This document shows, piece after piece, positions 6,938-14,097 of a DNA stretch of 14,176 nt. The notes beneath the pieces were generated by a model, which saw nothing but the letters and a program-made list of their open reading frames with translations, did no database searches and was not told the DNA's origin. The position numbers were made by a program, and so were the translations under genes. This stretch comes from an uncultured Mucispirillum sp. (GTDB taxonomy: Bacteria > Chrysiogenota > Deferribacteres > Deferribacterales > Mucispirillaceae), in assembly GCA_947177675.1 (NCBI GenBank), contig CAMWVK010000007.1:1-14176 (forward strand), written 5' to 3'. How positions within the stretch are numbered: position 1 is the first letter of the stretch; each line of letters opens with the position of its first letter.

Positions 6938-8791
6938 ATGAAAAATTTATCACAAAATGATTCTTTAAGAAATATTGCAATTATTGCCCATGTTGACCAT
7001 GGCAAAACAACTCTTGTTGATGCTATGTTTAAACAAAGCGGTGTTTACAGAGATAATCAGGTTACTGAAGAAAGAGCAATGGATAGTATGGATATTGAAA
7101 GAGAAAGAGGTATTACTATCACTGCTAAAAACTGCTCTGTTAACTGGCATGGCACTAAAATCAATATTTTAGATACTCCAGGACATGCAGATTTTGGCGG
7201 TGAAGTAGAACGGGCATTATCTATGGTAGATGGTGCTATCCTTTTAGTAGATGCTTCTGAAGGCCCGCTTCCACAAACTAGATTTGTTCTTAAAAAAGCA
7301 CTGGAAAGAGGTTTAAAAGTAATAGTATGTATTAATAAAATTGATAGAAAAGATGCAAGATCTCATGAAGTTATAGATGAAGTGTTAGATTTATTTATAG
7401 ATTTAGATGCAACAGAAGAACAGCTTGATTTCCCTATTCTTTATGCTGTTGGCAGAGATGGTGTTGCTTCTCTTACTCTTGAAGAAACGGGAAAAGATTT
7501 AAAACCACTTTTTAATATGATTTTAAAAGAAATACCTGCACCCAGCTATGATGAAGAATCTTCGTTTAAAATGCTTGTTTCAGATTTAGGATATTCTGAT
7601 TATCTTGGCAGACTTGCAATTGGTAAAATAAGAAGTAATGTTACAAATATTAATGACGGGCTTATTATTTTCAACGAAAAAGGCGAAGCAAAGCCTGTAA
7701 GAGTTTCTAAAATACAGTCATATTCTGGTATGGATTTAGTTGATAACCCTAACCCACAGTCGGGAGATATTTTAGTTATTGCAGGTATTGCAGAAGTTAC
7801 TATTGGCGATACTATATGCTCAAAAGATAATACTGTGCCACTTCCTAGAATATCAGTAGATGAACCAACAGTTGCTATGAAATTTACTATTAACAAATCT
7901 CCACTTGCTGGTAAAGAAGGTAAAATTGTTCAGGCGGCTAAAATTAAAGAAAGACTTGCAAAAGAAGTGCTTAGAAATGTTTCCATTAAAGTAGAAGATG
8001 CTGCAGAAAAAGACAGCTTTATTGTTAAAGGCAGAGGTGAGCTGCAGCTTGCTGTTTTAATTGAAGAAATGAGGAGAGAAGGGTTTGAATTAAATGTGGG
8101 CAGACCACAGGTAATATTTAAAAAACAGGACGGCATTCGTTTAGAGCCTGTTGAAAATGTATATATTGACTGTGAAGAACCATATCTTGGTGTTATTACA
8201 GAAAAACTTTCTATTAGAAAGGGCAGAATGACTAATCTTGTAAATAAAGGTACAGGCAGAGTTAGAGCAGAGTTTTCAGTTCCTTCTCGTGGTCTTATTG
8301 GATATCGTGATGATTTCCTTACAGATACAAAAGGAACTGGCATTATGAATACTCTTTTTGCAGGATATGAAGAATACAGAGGCGATTTCCCAGTGCGTCA
8401 TACTGGCTCGCTTGTTTCAGACAGAGCAGGTGTTGCTGTTGGTTATGGTCTTTTCCATTTAGAGCCACGAGGTCAGCTTTTTGTTGTTCCTGGCAACCCT
8501 GTATATGAAGGTATGGTTATTGGGGAATATAATAAAGATAATGATTTAAATGTAAACCCTTGTAAAGAAAAAAAACTTACAAATATGCGTGCATCAGGAA
8601 AAGATGAGGCACTTACTCTCCGTCCTATTCTTCCTATGACACTTGAAAAAGCAATACATTTTATTGCGGATGATGAAATGGTAGAAGTAACACCACAATC
8701 TATCCGTATTAGAAAAACTATTCTTTCTGCACAAGAAAGACATACTCTCCGCGGTAAAATGCTGCAGGGTATTGAATATTTAGATGATTAA
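6938..8791 (+). CDS. typA: Ribosome-associated translational GTPase TypA/BipA
   Basis: This is a 617-residue translation-factor GTPase of the EF-G/LepA class, close to the usual length of about 600-615. The G domain is complete: AHVDHGKT (17-24), RGITI (57-61), DTPGH (79-83) and NKID (133-136). The later domains carry the expected TypA blocks, including KGRGELQLAVLIEEMRREGF, VPSRGLIGYRDDFLTDTKGT and the C-terminal NMRASGKDEALTLRP. Family members bind 70S ribosomes in competition with the stringent-response factor RelA and help 50S assembly and growth under cold or other stress. The ATG has GAGG four bases upstream. It is transcribed divergently from the KTN/antiporter operon across a 234-base gap. 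A TTGACT at 6875-6880 lacks a good -10 at 17 bases, so its promoter is unresolved. A hairpin follows 27 bases after the stop. Confidence 0.98.
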   Translation: MKNLSQNDSLRNIAIIAHVDHGKTTLVDAMFKQSGVYRDNQVTEERAMDSMDIERERGITITAKNCSVNWHGTKINILDTPGHADFGGEVERALSMVDGAILLVDASEGPLPQTRFVLKKALERGLKVIVCINKIDRKDARSHEVIDEVLDLFIDLDATEEQLDFPILYAVGRDGVASLTLEETGKDLKPLFNMILKEIPAPSYDEESSFKMLVSDLGYSDYLGRLAIGKIRSNVTNINDGLIIFNEKGEAKPVRVSKIQSYSGMDLVDNPNPQSGDILVIAGIAEVTIGDTICSKDNTVPLPRISVDEPTVAMKFTINKSPLAGKEGKIVQAAKIKERLAKEVLRNVSIKVEDAAEKDSFIVKGRGELQLAVLIEEMRREGFELNVGRPQVIFKKQDGIRLEPVENVYIDCEEPYLGVITEKLSIRKGRMTNLVNKGTGRVRAEFSVPSRGLIGYRDDFLTDTKGTGIMNTLFAGYEEYRGDFPVRHTGSLVSDRAGVAVGYGLFHLEPRGQLFVVPGNPVYEGMVIGEYNKDNDLNVNPCKEKKLTNMRASGKDEALTLRPILPMTLEKAIHFIADDEMVEVTPQSIRIRKTILSAQERHTLRGKMLQGIEYLDD

Positions 8792-8818
8792 TTATATTAA
8801 GCATTCCTTTTTAGTATA

Positions 8819-8850
8819 AAAGCCCATATAAATTTTATTATATGGGCTTT
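8819..8850 (+). terminator. Intrinsic terminator after typA
   Basis: A perfect 13-base-pair stem is formed by AAAGCCCATATAA (8819-8831) and TTATATGGGCTTT (8838-8850) with a 6-base loop. It begins 27 bases past the typA stop. The trailing U run is short (three U within the arm, then GC), so termination may be partial. Confidence 0.75.
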
Positions 8851-9039
8851 GCTGACTTGTATTTGTAAGCATTTTTTACATGAACTGCCAAATTCCTGTC
8901 CAGTCAGCTTTTTTAATTTCCTGCCTTTTTATCAGAGAAAGTTGTCCCTCTTTTAGTCGCCAAATAGGAATATATCAGAATTTATACAGGCTGTTGAGCG
9001 GTTATATTTTGAAGTTTTGTAAGAAAAATATATGAAAAC

Positions 9040-9068
9040 TTGATTTATGAACTTTGCAGCGGTATAAT
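9040..9068 (+). promoter_or_regulatory. Promoter-like match pointing into the gap and antisense to the superoxide reductase gene
   Basis: TTGATT (9040-9045) and a perfect TATAAT (9063-9068) are separated by exactly 17 bases on the plus strand. There is no open frame of note downstream before 9257. If active it would make a small RNA of roughly 100 bases, or antisense RNA across the superoxide reductase gene. In DNA this AT-rich, chance matches are common. Confidence 0.3.
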
Positions 9069-9163
9069 AATTATATATTTTACTACATTATAAAATTAGT
9101 CATTATCATAAAAATTGTAAACTTTCTGGGACTCTTTCATATAAATTATGTAAAACAGTATTT

Positions 9164-9181
9164 AAAATGATTAATCATTTT
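9164..9181. repeat. 18-base perfect palindrome
   Basis: AAAATGATTAATCATTTT is identical to its own reverse complement, with no loop. It could be a site for a dimeric DNA-binding protein; the ATGATNATCAT-like core recalls Fur-type boxes, although it lies beyond the 3' end of both flanking genes. As RNA it would form only a poor hairpin. Confidence 0.5.
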
Positions 9182-9188
9182 GAATAAT

Positions 9189-9220
9189 AAAAAAAGGGGG
9201 CATTTATAAAAACAACCCCC
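9189..9220 (-). terminator. Intrinsic terminator after the superoxide reductase gene
   Basis: Read on the minus strand, GGGGG (9216-9220) and CCCCC (9196-9200) enclose a 15-base AT-rich loop and are followed directly by seven T (9189-9195). A smaller GGCT/AGCC hairpin (9224-9237) sits between it and the stop codon. Together they fit termination of the leftward transcript and are not shaped for rightward termination. Confidence 0.65.
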
Positions 9221-9256
9221 AAAGGCTAAAAAAAGCCCACCAGTTTGTATTTTAAA

Positions 9257-9628
9257 TTAGACAGCTAATTCAGATTCCCATAAACCATGGATATTACAGT
9301 AACTTACAGCATGGAGTGTGCCTGGAGCTGTAATTTTGCATTTAAATAGTGCAACTGGCTCAGTGTAAAGTGTACCTTGATTTGCACCTTTTACAGATTC
9401 ACCATGAGCTAAAAATTCAGCTCTGCCAATGTGCTGGATAGCTGTTTCGCCTTTATAGTATAAGTCAATATAGGCGATAAAGTGTTCAGTAGTGTTAGGG
9501 TGGGCGATTTCTGCACCAACAGATACTTCAATCACTGCTGTATCGCTTTCACGGCTTACTACCTTAATAACTGGCACATGTTTTTCTGCTTTAAAATCTG
9601 CTGTTTTTATTAAATTAGATATAGACAT
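9257..9628 (-). CDS. sor: Class II superoxide reductase (neelaredoxin type)
   Basis: This 123-residue cytosolic enzyme reduces superoxide to hydrogen peroxide without making oxygen, a typical anaerobe defence. The single mononuclear iron site is complete: EKHVP (His17), AHPN (His43), EHF (His49), and CNIH near the C-terminus (Cys111 as axial thiolate, His114). Glu15 and Lys16 also match the conserved residues near the open iron position. There is no N-terminal desulforedoxin domain with its four cysteines, which makes it class II and explains the short length. The ATG has GGAGG six bases upstream. Its promoter lies in the 77-base gap after lipoprotein A, and a terminator follows. Electrons are expected from rubredoxin or a similar donor, not encoded here. 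Confidence 0.95.
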   Translation of the reverse strand: MSISNLIKTADFKAEKHVPVIKVVSRESDTAVIEVSVGAEIAHPNTTEHFIAYIDLYYKGETAIQHIGRAEFLAHGESVKGANQGTLYTEPVALFKCKITAPGTLHAVSYCNIHGLWESELAV

Positions 9629-9660
9629 ATTTGTCCTCCCGCTTTTTATTTTGCCATTAA

Positions 9661-9689
9661 AGTATATTTATTCTATATTCTTTATGCAA
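9661..9689 (-). promoter_or_regulatory. Promoter of the superoxide reductase gene
   Basis: On the minus strand, TTGCAT (9684-9689) is separated by 17 bases from TATACT (9661-9666), five of six to the -10 consensus. Transcription would start near 9655, leaving a leader of about 25-30 bases containing GGAGG. No clear PerR or Fur box overlaps it. No terminator separates it from the lipoprotein gene upstream, so read-through is also possible. Confidence 0.6.
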
Positions 9690-9705
9690 GTGTTTTATAT
9701 TCAAA

Positions 9706-10248
9706 TTATTTGTTTTTTGTGTAGATATTTCTAATTTTTTCGCATTTTTCCATATCTTTTAAGAAAATAGCTGCCATATCATTCCTAAGTTTTTCCTTGA
9801 ACTTATCAAGATATTTTATATACTGGTTTTCCTGTTCGCTTTTAATAACAGATTCCATATAAAGATATGATGATTTAGTTACAAGGTATGTGCATTTAAC
9901 ATATTCTATATGTTTTTGGTATTCTGTATCATCACTTTTGTTCTGGTATTCATCAATAACTTCTAATGATTTATCAAGCTCTTTTTTAATATAGCCAGTA
10001 AAACGCATCATTCTTTTATATGAAAGTGCTTTTACAATTTCTGCTTCATCTTTCATAATATTTTTACTTATTAAAAAAAGCTTGTCTTCTAACTGATATT
10101 TGTATTTTTCAACATTATTATCTGTTTCTGTATGTTCTGCCACAGTATTAGTGCTTTTGCTTTCCTGCTGTAAAAAAGATGGTTTATCATTTTTAGCAGC
10201 ACATGATGATAAAACAATAAAACAGGCAAAAACAGATAAGTATTTCAT
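9706..10248 (-). CDS. Helical lipoprotein A of the envelope protein array
   Basis: I do not recognise this 180-residue protein. It has a short lipoprotein signal ending in LSSC, with Cys16 as the lipid-bearing residue. Ala at +2 would favour the outer membrane under the E. coli Lol rule. About 30 polar residues follow as a linker, then an almost entirely helical region rich in Lys, Glu, Tyr and Met (for example FTGYIKKELDKSLEVIDEY), and a C-terminal EKIRNIYTKNK. It is the last gene of the leftward array: its ATG lies one base after the stop of lipoprotein B and has no strong ribosome binding site, so translation is probably coupled. It shares size, composition and general layout with its neighbours but only weak sequence similarity. 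Two cysteines (Cys119 region and Cys169 region) occur in the mature part. Confidence 0.8.
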   Translation of the reverse strand: MKYLSVFACFIVLSSCAAKNDKPSFLQQESKSTNTVAEHTETDNNVEKYKYQLEDKLFLISKNIMKDEAEIVKALSYKRMMRFTGYIKKELDKSLEVIDEYQNKSDDTEYQKHIEYVKCTYLVTKSSYLYMESVIKSEQENQYIKYLDKFKEKLRNDMAAIFLKDMEKCEKIRNIYTKNK

Positions 10249-10249
10249 A

Positions 10250-10750
10250 TTATTTTTTAACCATATTTTGAATTTCTTCTAAAAGTTTTTCTTCTTCTTT
10301 TAAAAGATTGTCTATTTTGTTCCCAGATACTGCAATATCATTTGCAAGGATTTCTACAAATGTTTTCATTGACTTATCCTGCAGATTTTTAAAATTATTA
10401 AGCATATCTATTGAAAAACTGCATACACTGTCAATATATTCTATTTTTACAGCTATATATTTTTTACCAATATCTGATTTTATATTTTTAGCTTTTTCTG
10501 TAATAGTGTTTTTAATATCAGTCTGCACTTTTTCAATATCGCTTATTGTTTTATCTACATCAAACACTGTTCCCTGTTCAAGAGCATCTTTTAATTTATA
10601 TACAGGCTCTGAAGATTTGCTTGCAAAATCTTCCTGTAATGGCACAATATCATGTATAATAGTATAGTAATCCTGTTCAATAGTATTTAATTTTTTACTG
10701 CATGCAGCAGTAACTAATAATATTAAAATTAACAGTAATGTTTTTTTCAT
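10250..10750 (-). CDS. Helical lipoprotein B of the envelope protein array
   Basis: This unrecognised protein has 166 residues from the start chosen here. The signal MKKTLLLILILLVTAAC is a classic lipobox with Cys17 and Ser at +2. The mature part is predicted all-helical and highly charged, ending in KEEEKLLEEIQNMVKK. A longer reading from an ATG 24 bases upstream overlaps the previous gene, but GGAG lies seven bases before the downstream ATG, and that ATG starts a standard signal peptide. The segment KKYIAVKIEYIDSV...DMLNNFKNL corresponds in position to the more conserved K-x-Y...EY-x-K core of proteins C, E and F. The gap to protein C is 13 bases, so they are co-transcribed. A surface-anchored helical bundle is the most that can be inferred. 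Confidence 0.82.
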   Translation of the reverse strand: MKKTLLLILILLVTAACSKKLNTIEQDYYTIIHDIVPLQEDFASKSSEPVYKLKDALEQGTVFDVDKTISDIEKVQTDIKNTITEKAKNIKSDIGKKYIAVKIEYIDSVCSFSIDMLNNFKNLQDKSMKTFVEILANDIAVSGNKIDNLLKEEEKLLEEIQNMVKK

Positions 10751-10763
10751 TAAAAAGCTCCAT

Positions 10764-11273
10764 TTATTTTTCATTAATTTCTTCTATAATTTCCTTTAAA
10801 AGTTTATCCTGCTGTTTCTGCAGTGCTCTTATTTTTTTGTTATATTTAATCTGGGTTGTTTTTGTATCATTATTACCATGTTCACCTAGTGTTTTAAACT
10901 GTTCAATAGTAACTTTTACATATTTGGCTTGTATTTCTAAAAGTTTAATAGTTATTTTGTGATAATCTTTTACTTCTTTTGATACTATATGAATATTTAC
11001 TTCTTTTGCAAGTTTCAAAAGTCTTACAAGTTCAATATTAATCAGCTTATTATCCTGTTCAAACTGCGCAAAGTCATTTGTTTTTTTATATTTTGCAATA
11101 GCAGAAGTCATTTGTGTATTAATCAGCTTTATTTTAACATTTAATTCCTCTTCAATTGCAGAGTATCTGCTTATATCTTTTTGCAGGATAATTTTATCTG
11201 TTTTTGCACAGGCAGCAAGGGTAAATATTAGTAATACAGCTGACAGTGCTAAACTATTTTTCTTTATCAGCAT
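10764..11273 (-). CDS. Helical lipoprotein C of the envelope protein array
   Basis: This unrecognised protein is 169 residues from the ATG chosen. Its signal ends IFTLAAC, with Cys22 as the lipidation site and Ala at +2. The mature part is helical and Lys-rich. KEVKDYHKITIKLLEIQAKYVK lines up with LEVKRYHDVTLAYIKLRNSFLK of protein E, which is the best evidence that the lipoproteins and the secreted members are one family. The C-terminal ALQKQQDKLLKEIIEEI resembles the final helix of E and F. The start overlaps the end of gene D by 20 bases; a GTG four codons earlier is open but has no ribosome binding site, whereas AGGTG precedes the ATG by nine bases. The overlap suggests translational coupling. 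Confidence 0.82.
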   Translation of the reverse strand: MLIKKNSLALSAVLLIFTLAACAKTDKIILQKDISRYSAIEEELNVKIKLINTQMTSAIAKYKKTNDFAQFEQDNKLINIELVRLLKLAKEVNIHIVSKEVKDYHKITIKLLEIQAKYVKVTIEQFKTLGEHGNNDTKTTQIKYNKKIRALQKQQDKLLKEIIEEINEK

Positions 11274-11856
11274 AGTAATCAACACCTGATAAAAAGTTTA
11301 TATAATCTATTTCCTGCTGGTTCATATCCTGATGAGTTGTATGCAGCATACCAGTATATATCTCATAACTTACACTTTTTTCTTTTTCATAAATATCTGC
11401 AATTTTATAAATCATTTGATTTTGCAGGCTTATATATTTTTTCAGGGCAGCAAAAGCAGATTTATAATCATTAGTCACAAATTTATTAATCGCTGCATCA
11501 ATTTTGGCAGATAATTCTGCATCACCTTTTTTAATAAAGTTTAATTTTTCAGATATATCAGTGGTTTTATTATCAAATATTATATCAAGCAGGTCATCTG
11601 TCTGCTGGTTTAATATATCAAAAGTTCCTGTAATGTCATTTCTTGCTTGATTTATATAGTAATCTGTATCCTGTATCAATTCTTTAGATGATGTAATATA
11701 TTTTTTAAATTCTAAATATGCTTCTTCAGAATTAATATTTTCTTGAGAGTTTTCAGTATCAGCTGCTTTTTCTTCTTTTGGTGTGGAAATAACAGCCACA
11801 GCAATGCAAAGAGCTGTAATTAATAAAATTATTATACCAACAGTTATTTTTTTCAT
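11254..11856 (-). CDS. Exported or membrane-anchored helical protein D of the array
   Basis: This unrecognised protein has 200 residues. The N-terminus (MKKITVGIIILLITALCIAV) is a strong hydrophobic segment. Cys17 is preceded by Leu, so it is not a lipobox; it may be cut after AVA (19-21) or stay as an anchor. An acidic, Asn/Glu-rich linker (about 27-45) leads into a helical region with Gln, Lys and Asp, for example KKYISLQNQMIYKIADIYEK. It is longer and more divergent than the others, and its likeness to them is mainly architectural. It is separated from protein E by 83 bases containing an 11-base-pair hairpin, so it may begin a second transcript (D-C-B-A). The weak GAG six bases before ATG supports the start. 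Confidence 0.8.
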   Translation of the reverse strand: MKKITVGIIILLITALCIAVAVISTPKEEKAADTENSQENINSEEAYLEFKKYITSSKELIQDTDYYINQARNDITGTFDILNQQTDDLLDIIFDNKTTDISEKLNFIKKGDAELSAKIDAAINKFVTNDYKSAFAALKKYISLQNQMIYKIADIYEKEKSVSYEIYTGMLHTTHQDMNQQEIDYINFLSGVDYYADKEK

Positions 11857-11892
11857 ATAAATCTCATATTTTAAGTATTATCATATAAAGAA

Positions 11893-11923
11893 TATGGTTT
11901 GAATAATAAGTTTTCAAACCATA
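11893..11923 (-). terminator. Hairpin between array genes E and D
   Basis: An 11-base-pair stem (11893-11903 with 11913-11923, core ATGGTTTGAA/TTCAAACCAT) with a 9-base loop lies 16 bases after the stop of gene E. On the minus strand it is followed by TTCTTTAT, a weak U-rich run, so it could be a leaky terminator or an RNA-processing stem setting different levels of the two halves of the array. Confidence 0.5.
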
Positions 11924-11939
11924 ATATTATATATTGTAA

Positions 11940-12461
11940 TTATTTTGCAGTATTTCCAGCAGGGGCAGGGTGGATAGTTTCCATTAAAACTTTTAAGATT
12001 TCAGTATTTTCTTTATTTAGTCTGTCAAATTCACCTGCATATTTTTTTGTTAAGGATTCTTTATCTTTTTCATCTACTTTACCTTTTTTTACAAAAACAT
12101 CTGCAACATCTTTTAGAAAACTGTTGCGGAGTTTAATATAAGCAAGTGTTACATCGTGGTATCTTTTAACTTCTAAAGTTTTAATTTTTTGAGCTTGTGC
12201 ATTCATGTGTTTTTCAATAGCCTGCACTTGATTATCTACTATTTTTATACTTGTTTTTATATCTTTTTTGCTTTTGCCTTCAATTATATTATCAATTTCC
12301 ACCATTTCCTGCTCTATTTTAGAAAGAGCATCTATAATTTTAGGATTTATTTCACTGTTATATACATTAAGGTCTTGTGTTATGGCTTCCTGTAATGATG
12401 CAGCAAAACATAATCCTGCTGTGATAAATACTAAAAGTAAAGATAGTAAAATTTTTTTCAT
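11940..12461 (-). CDS. Secreted helical protein E of the array (paralogue of F)
   Basis: This 173-residue protein has a cleavable signal peptide, predicted cut after Ala20 (GLCFA/A). The mature protein is helical and charged. From about residue 62 it matches protein F at more than half of positions by eye, with shared blocks QKIKT-EVK-Y, YIKL-NSFLKD, LTKKYAGEF and LMETI-PA. The signal peptides also match (MKKILLSL against MKKILISL, both ending LCFA), so this is a recent tandem duplication. The ATG has AAGGAG six bases upstream, and the gap to F is 15 bases. The end (HPAPAGNTAK) is a short unstructured tail. I cannot assign a function. A periplasmic or extracellular location follows from the signal peptide. 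Confidence 0.85.
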   Translation of the reverse strand: MKKILLSLLLVFITAGLCFAASLQEAITQDLNVYNSEINPKIIDALSKIEQEMVEIDNIIEGKSKKDIKTSIKIVDNQVQAIEKHMNAQAQKIKTLEVKRYHDVTLAYIKLRNSFLKDVADVFVKKGKVDEKDKESLTKKYAGEFDRLNKENTEILKVLMETIHPAPAGNTAK

Positions 12462-12476
12462 TGTTTTCTCCTTATT

Positions 12477-12983
12477 CTATTCAAATTGTGCAGGGCGTAT
12501 TATTTCCATTAATATATCATGAAATTCTGCTTCTTTTTTTCTAAGTTTTTCAAATTCGCCTGCATATTTTTTGGTTAAGTATTCTTTCTTTTTTTCATCT
12601 ATTTTATTTTGTTTCTTGAAAACAGCAGCTGTATCTTTCAAAAAGTTATTGAGAAGTTTAACATACTCAAGCTCTATGTAGTAATACTGCTTTACTTCTG
12701 GTGTTTTTATTTTTGAAGCTTGGATATTCATTTGTTTTTCAAGAGCCTGCATTTCATCATCTAGTATTGCTATGCTGTTTATAATCTCTTTATTATCTTT
12801 GCCTTCTGTCGCATCATCTATTTCCCTCATTTGCTTATTAACATTTACAATCATATCTTCAATTTTCTTTTCTATCTTGCTGTAATATAAATATTCTGCC
12901 ACAACTTGATCCCTTTTTGAATCTGCAAAACACAATGAGACTGTAATAAACACAGCTGTTAAAGATATTAAAATTTTTTTCAT
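12477..12983 (-). CDS. Secreted helical protein F of the array (paralogue of E)
   Basis: This 168-residue protein has a signal peptide predicted to be cut after Ala20 (SLCFA/D). The mature region is mostly helix, probably a small bundle or coiled coil: helices with EKKIEDMIVNVNKQMREID, then ALEKQMNIQASKIKTPEVKQ, then YVKLLNNFLKD, then KKEYLTKKYAGEFEKL. It has no cysteine in the mature part and no recognisable enzyme motif. It matches E closely and G more distantly, for example YSK-I-K and the spacing of KT...K...KKY. GGAG lies upstream of the ATG, and there are 15 bases between the stop of G and this start. Possible roles such as a structural, chaperone-like or host-contact protein are only guesses. 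Confidence 0.85.
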   Translation of the reverse strand: MKKILISLTAVFITVSLCFADSKRDQVVAEYLYYSKIEKKIEDMIVNVNKQMREIDDATEGKDNKEIINSIAILDDEMQALEKQMNIQASKIKTPEVKQYYYIELEYVKLLNNFLKDTAAVFKKQNKIDEKKKEYLTKKYAGEFEKLRKKEAEFHDILMEIIRPAQFE

Positions 12984-12998
12984 TATGTCTCTCCAATG

Positions 12999-13493
12999 CT
13001 AATTAAAAACAGCTTTTAAAAAGTCTTTTCTTATAGTTTCTGCCTGTTTTTTAACATCTGCTTCTTCATCTTTATATTTTTTTTCAATTTCTTTTATTTC
13101 TTTTTTTGTAATTGAGCCTTTTTTATTATAATAATTTACAGTTTCTTTTATCACTTTTTCATAAAAAGAAAGCTCATATACTGGATATGTAAGAGCATAC
13201 TTCATATTGTCTGTTTTTAATGTTTTACAGCTTTCTTTTATATAATTATCAAGCTGTTGTATTTTGCTGTGAATGATATTAAGCTTTTCATTAACTGTAT
13301 CTATTTTATTATCAATCAGCAGGCTTTTTATTTTATCTATTTCTTTATATACTTCTTTTTTTACAGCTGCTATTCTCTTATCTATTTCTTTACTGTATAT
13401 GCCATAATCATCAAACAAATCCTTTTTATTATCTGCATAAACAATGCTGTAAGGCAGTATTAGAAAAATAAATAGATATATACATTTTTTCAT
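12999..13493 (-). CDS. Secreted helical protein G of the array
   Basis: This 164-residue protein has a signal peptide predicted to be cut after Ala20 (SIVYA/D), the same position as in E and F. The mature part is very rich in Lys, Glu, Ile and Tyr and looks fully helical (for example KEIKEIEKKYKDEEADVKKQ). IYSKEIDKRIAAVKKEVYKEID aligns with the first helix of F, and KTDNMKYALTYPVYELSFYEK aligns with the KTPEVKQYY core, so it is a diverged member of the same family. Its AGGAG lies inside the last codons of the preceding gene, five bases from ATG with only two bases between the genes, implying tight coupling. One cysteine (in KESCKTLK) is in the mature part. Function is unknown. Confidence 0.83.
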   Translation of the reverse strand: MKKCIYLFIFLILPYSIVYADNKKDLFDDYGIYSKEIDKRIAAVKKEVYKEIDKIKSLLIDNKIDTVNEKLNIIHSKIQQLDNYIKESCKTLKTDNMKYALTYPVYELSFYEKVIKETVNYYNKKGSITKKEIKEIEKKYKDEEADVKKQAETIRKDFLKAVFN

Positions 13494-13495
13494 AT

Positions 13496-14092
13496 TTACT
13501 CCTGCATACCGCCTGCAAGAGCCAGCACAAGCATAGTCGTTTTAATAAACTGTTTACCTACAGTCTGCTCTTTATCATCATATTTATTTAAAATCATTCT
13601 GTATTCTTCTTTACTTAACTGGTTGTATAGGCAGTCCATGATTTCTTCACCCAGTTTTTCATCTATTTTGTCATATTTTGTAACAATACCCTTATATTCC
13701 TGAAAAGTAAGTGCCTCGTTTTCTGCATACCGTTTAATAATTTCATATCCTTTTGCTATCTTAAAACGGTTTTGTTTATCTAAAAGGGTTATAAAAATAC
13801 GCATTTTATAAGTCTTAAACCCAGAGAAGTTTGCTTTTAAAATAGTTAAGTTATGTTCTAGATTTTTTAAAGTGTTACGCATTCTAAAAACATCATTTCT
13901 AGTAAGCTGATATTTTGTAATATCAAGCATACGGACAACTTTATCTATCTGGTCAGTAATATCTTCAAATCGTGCTTCAAGACCTGAACTTAAAAGGTCT
14001 AAATCATCAGCAAAGCATTTAATTTCACCAGTTGCATTTTTAGCACCAGTTTCTGCTATCAGTTTAGATAAATTAAATTCCTGTTCGTTCAT
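13496..14092 (-). CDS. Cytosolic helical hypothetical protein H
   Basis: This 198-residue protein has no signal peptide, unlike the genes that follow it. It begins MNEQEFNLSKLIAETGAK, continues with helical segments (DITDQIDKVVRMLDITKYQL, MRNTLKNLEHNLTILK) and a middle part LLDKQNRFKIAKGYEIIKRY, and ends in a short apolar stretch TTMLVLALAGGM. I do not recognise it. A GTG three codons earlier is open but overlaps the stop of the upstream gene; the ATG, five bases after that stop, is preferred although its ribosome binding site is weak. Because it sits in the same operon as the secreted proteins, it could be a cytosolic partner, or simply a co-transcribed gene. Its sequence shows no convincing kinship with E, F or G. 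Confidence 0.78.
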   Translation of the reverse strand: MNEQEFNLSKLIAETGAKNATGEIKCFADDLDLLSSGLEARFEDITDQIDKVVRMLDITKYQLTRNDVFRMRNTLKNLEHNLTILKANFSGFKTYKMRIFITLLDKQNRFKIAKGYEIIKRYAENEALTFQEYKGIVTKYDKIDEKLGEEIMDCLYNQLSKEEYRMILNKYDDKEQTVGKQFIKTTMLVLALAGGMQE

Positions 14093-14097
14093 TTTTA

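Larger units (their letters stand above)
8792..9256. other. 465-base non-coding gap between convergent genes
   Basis: No convincing gene lies between typA and the superoxide reductase gene. The left part holds the typA terminator. A 7-base inverted pair (GCTGACT at 8851-8857, AGTCAGC at 8902-8908) precedes a T-run and could be the base of a folded RNA. On the minus strand a short stop-free stretch near 8890-8990 reads like protein (for example WRLKEGQLSLIKRQEIKK) but has no start and stops on both sides, so it is at most a gene relic. The right part holds a promoter-like match, a perfect palindrome and the superoxide reductase terminator. No tRNA, rRNA or CRISPR repeats are seen. Confidence 0.55.

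Noticed and set aside
7930..8343. 137-codon open frame on the minus strand inside typA
   Set aside because: It lies wholly within the conserved typA frame, has no ribosome binding site and looks like an antisense shadow (Ser/Leu/Pro-rich).
8890..8990. Protein-like minus-strand stretch in the 465-base gap
   Set aside because: Only about 32 codons, no start codon, stops on both sides and no recognised relative; kept only as a remark on the gap.
10308..10667. 119-codon open frame on the plus strand opposite lipoprotein B
   Set aside because: Mirror of the lipoprotein B frame; hydrophobic composition is what the complement of Lys/Glu-rich coding gives.
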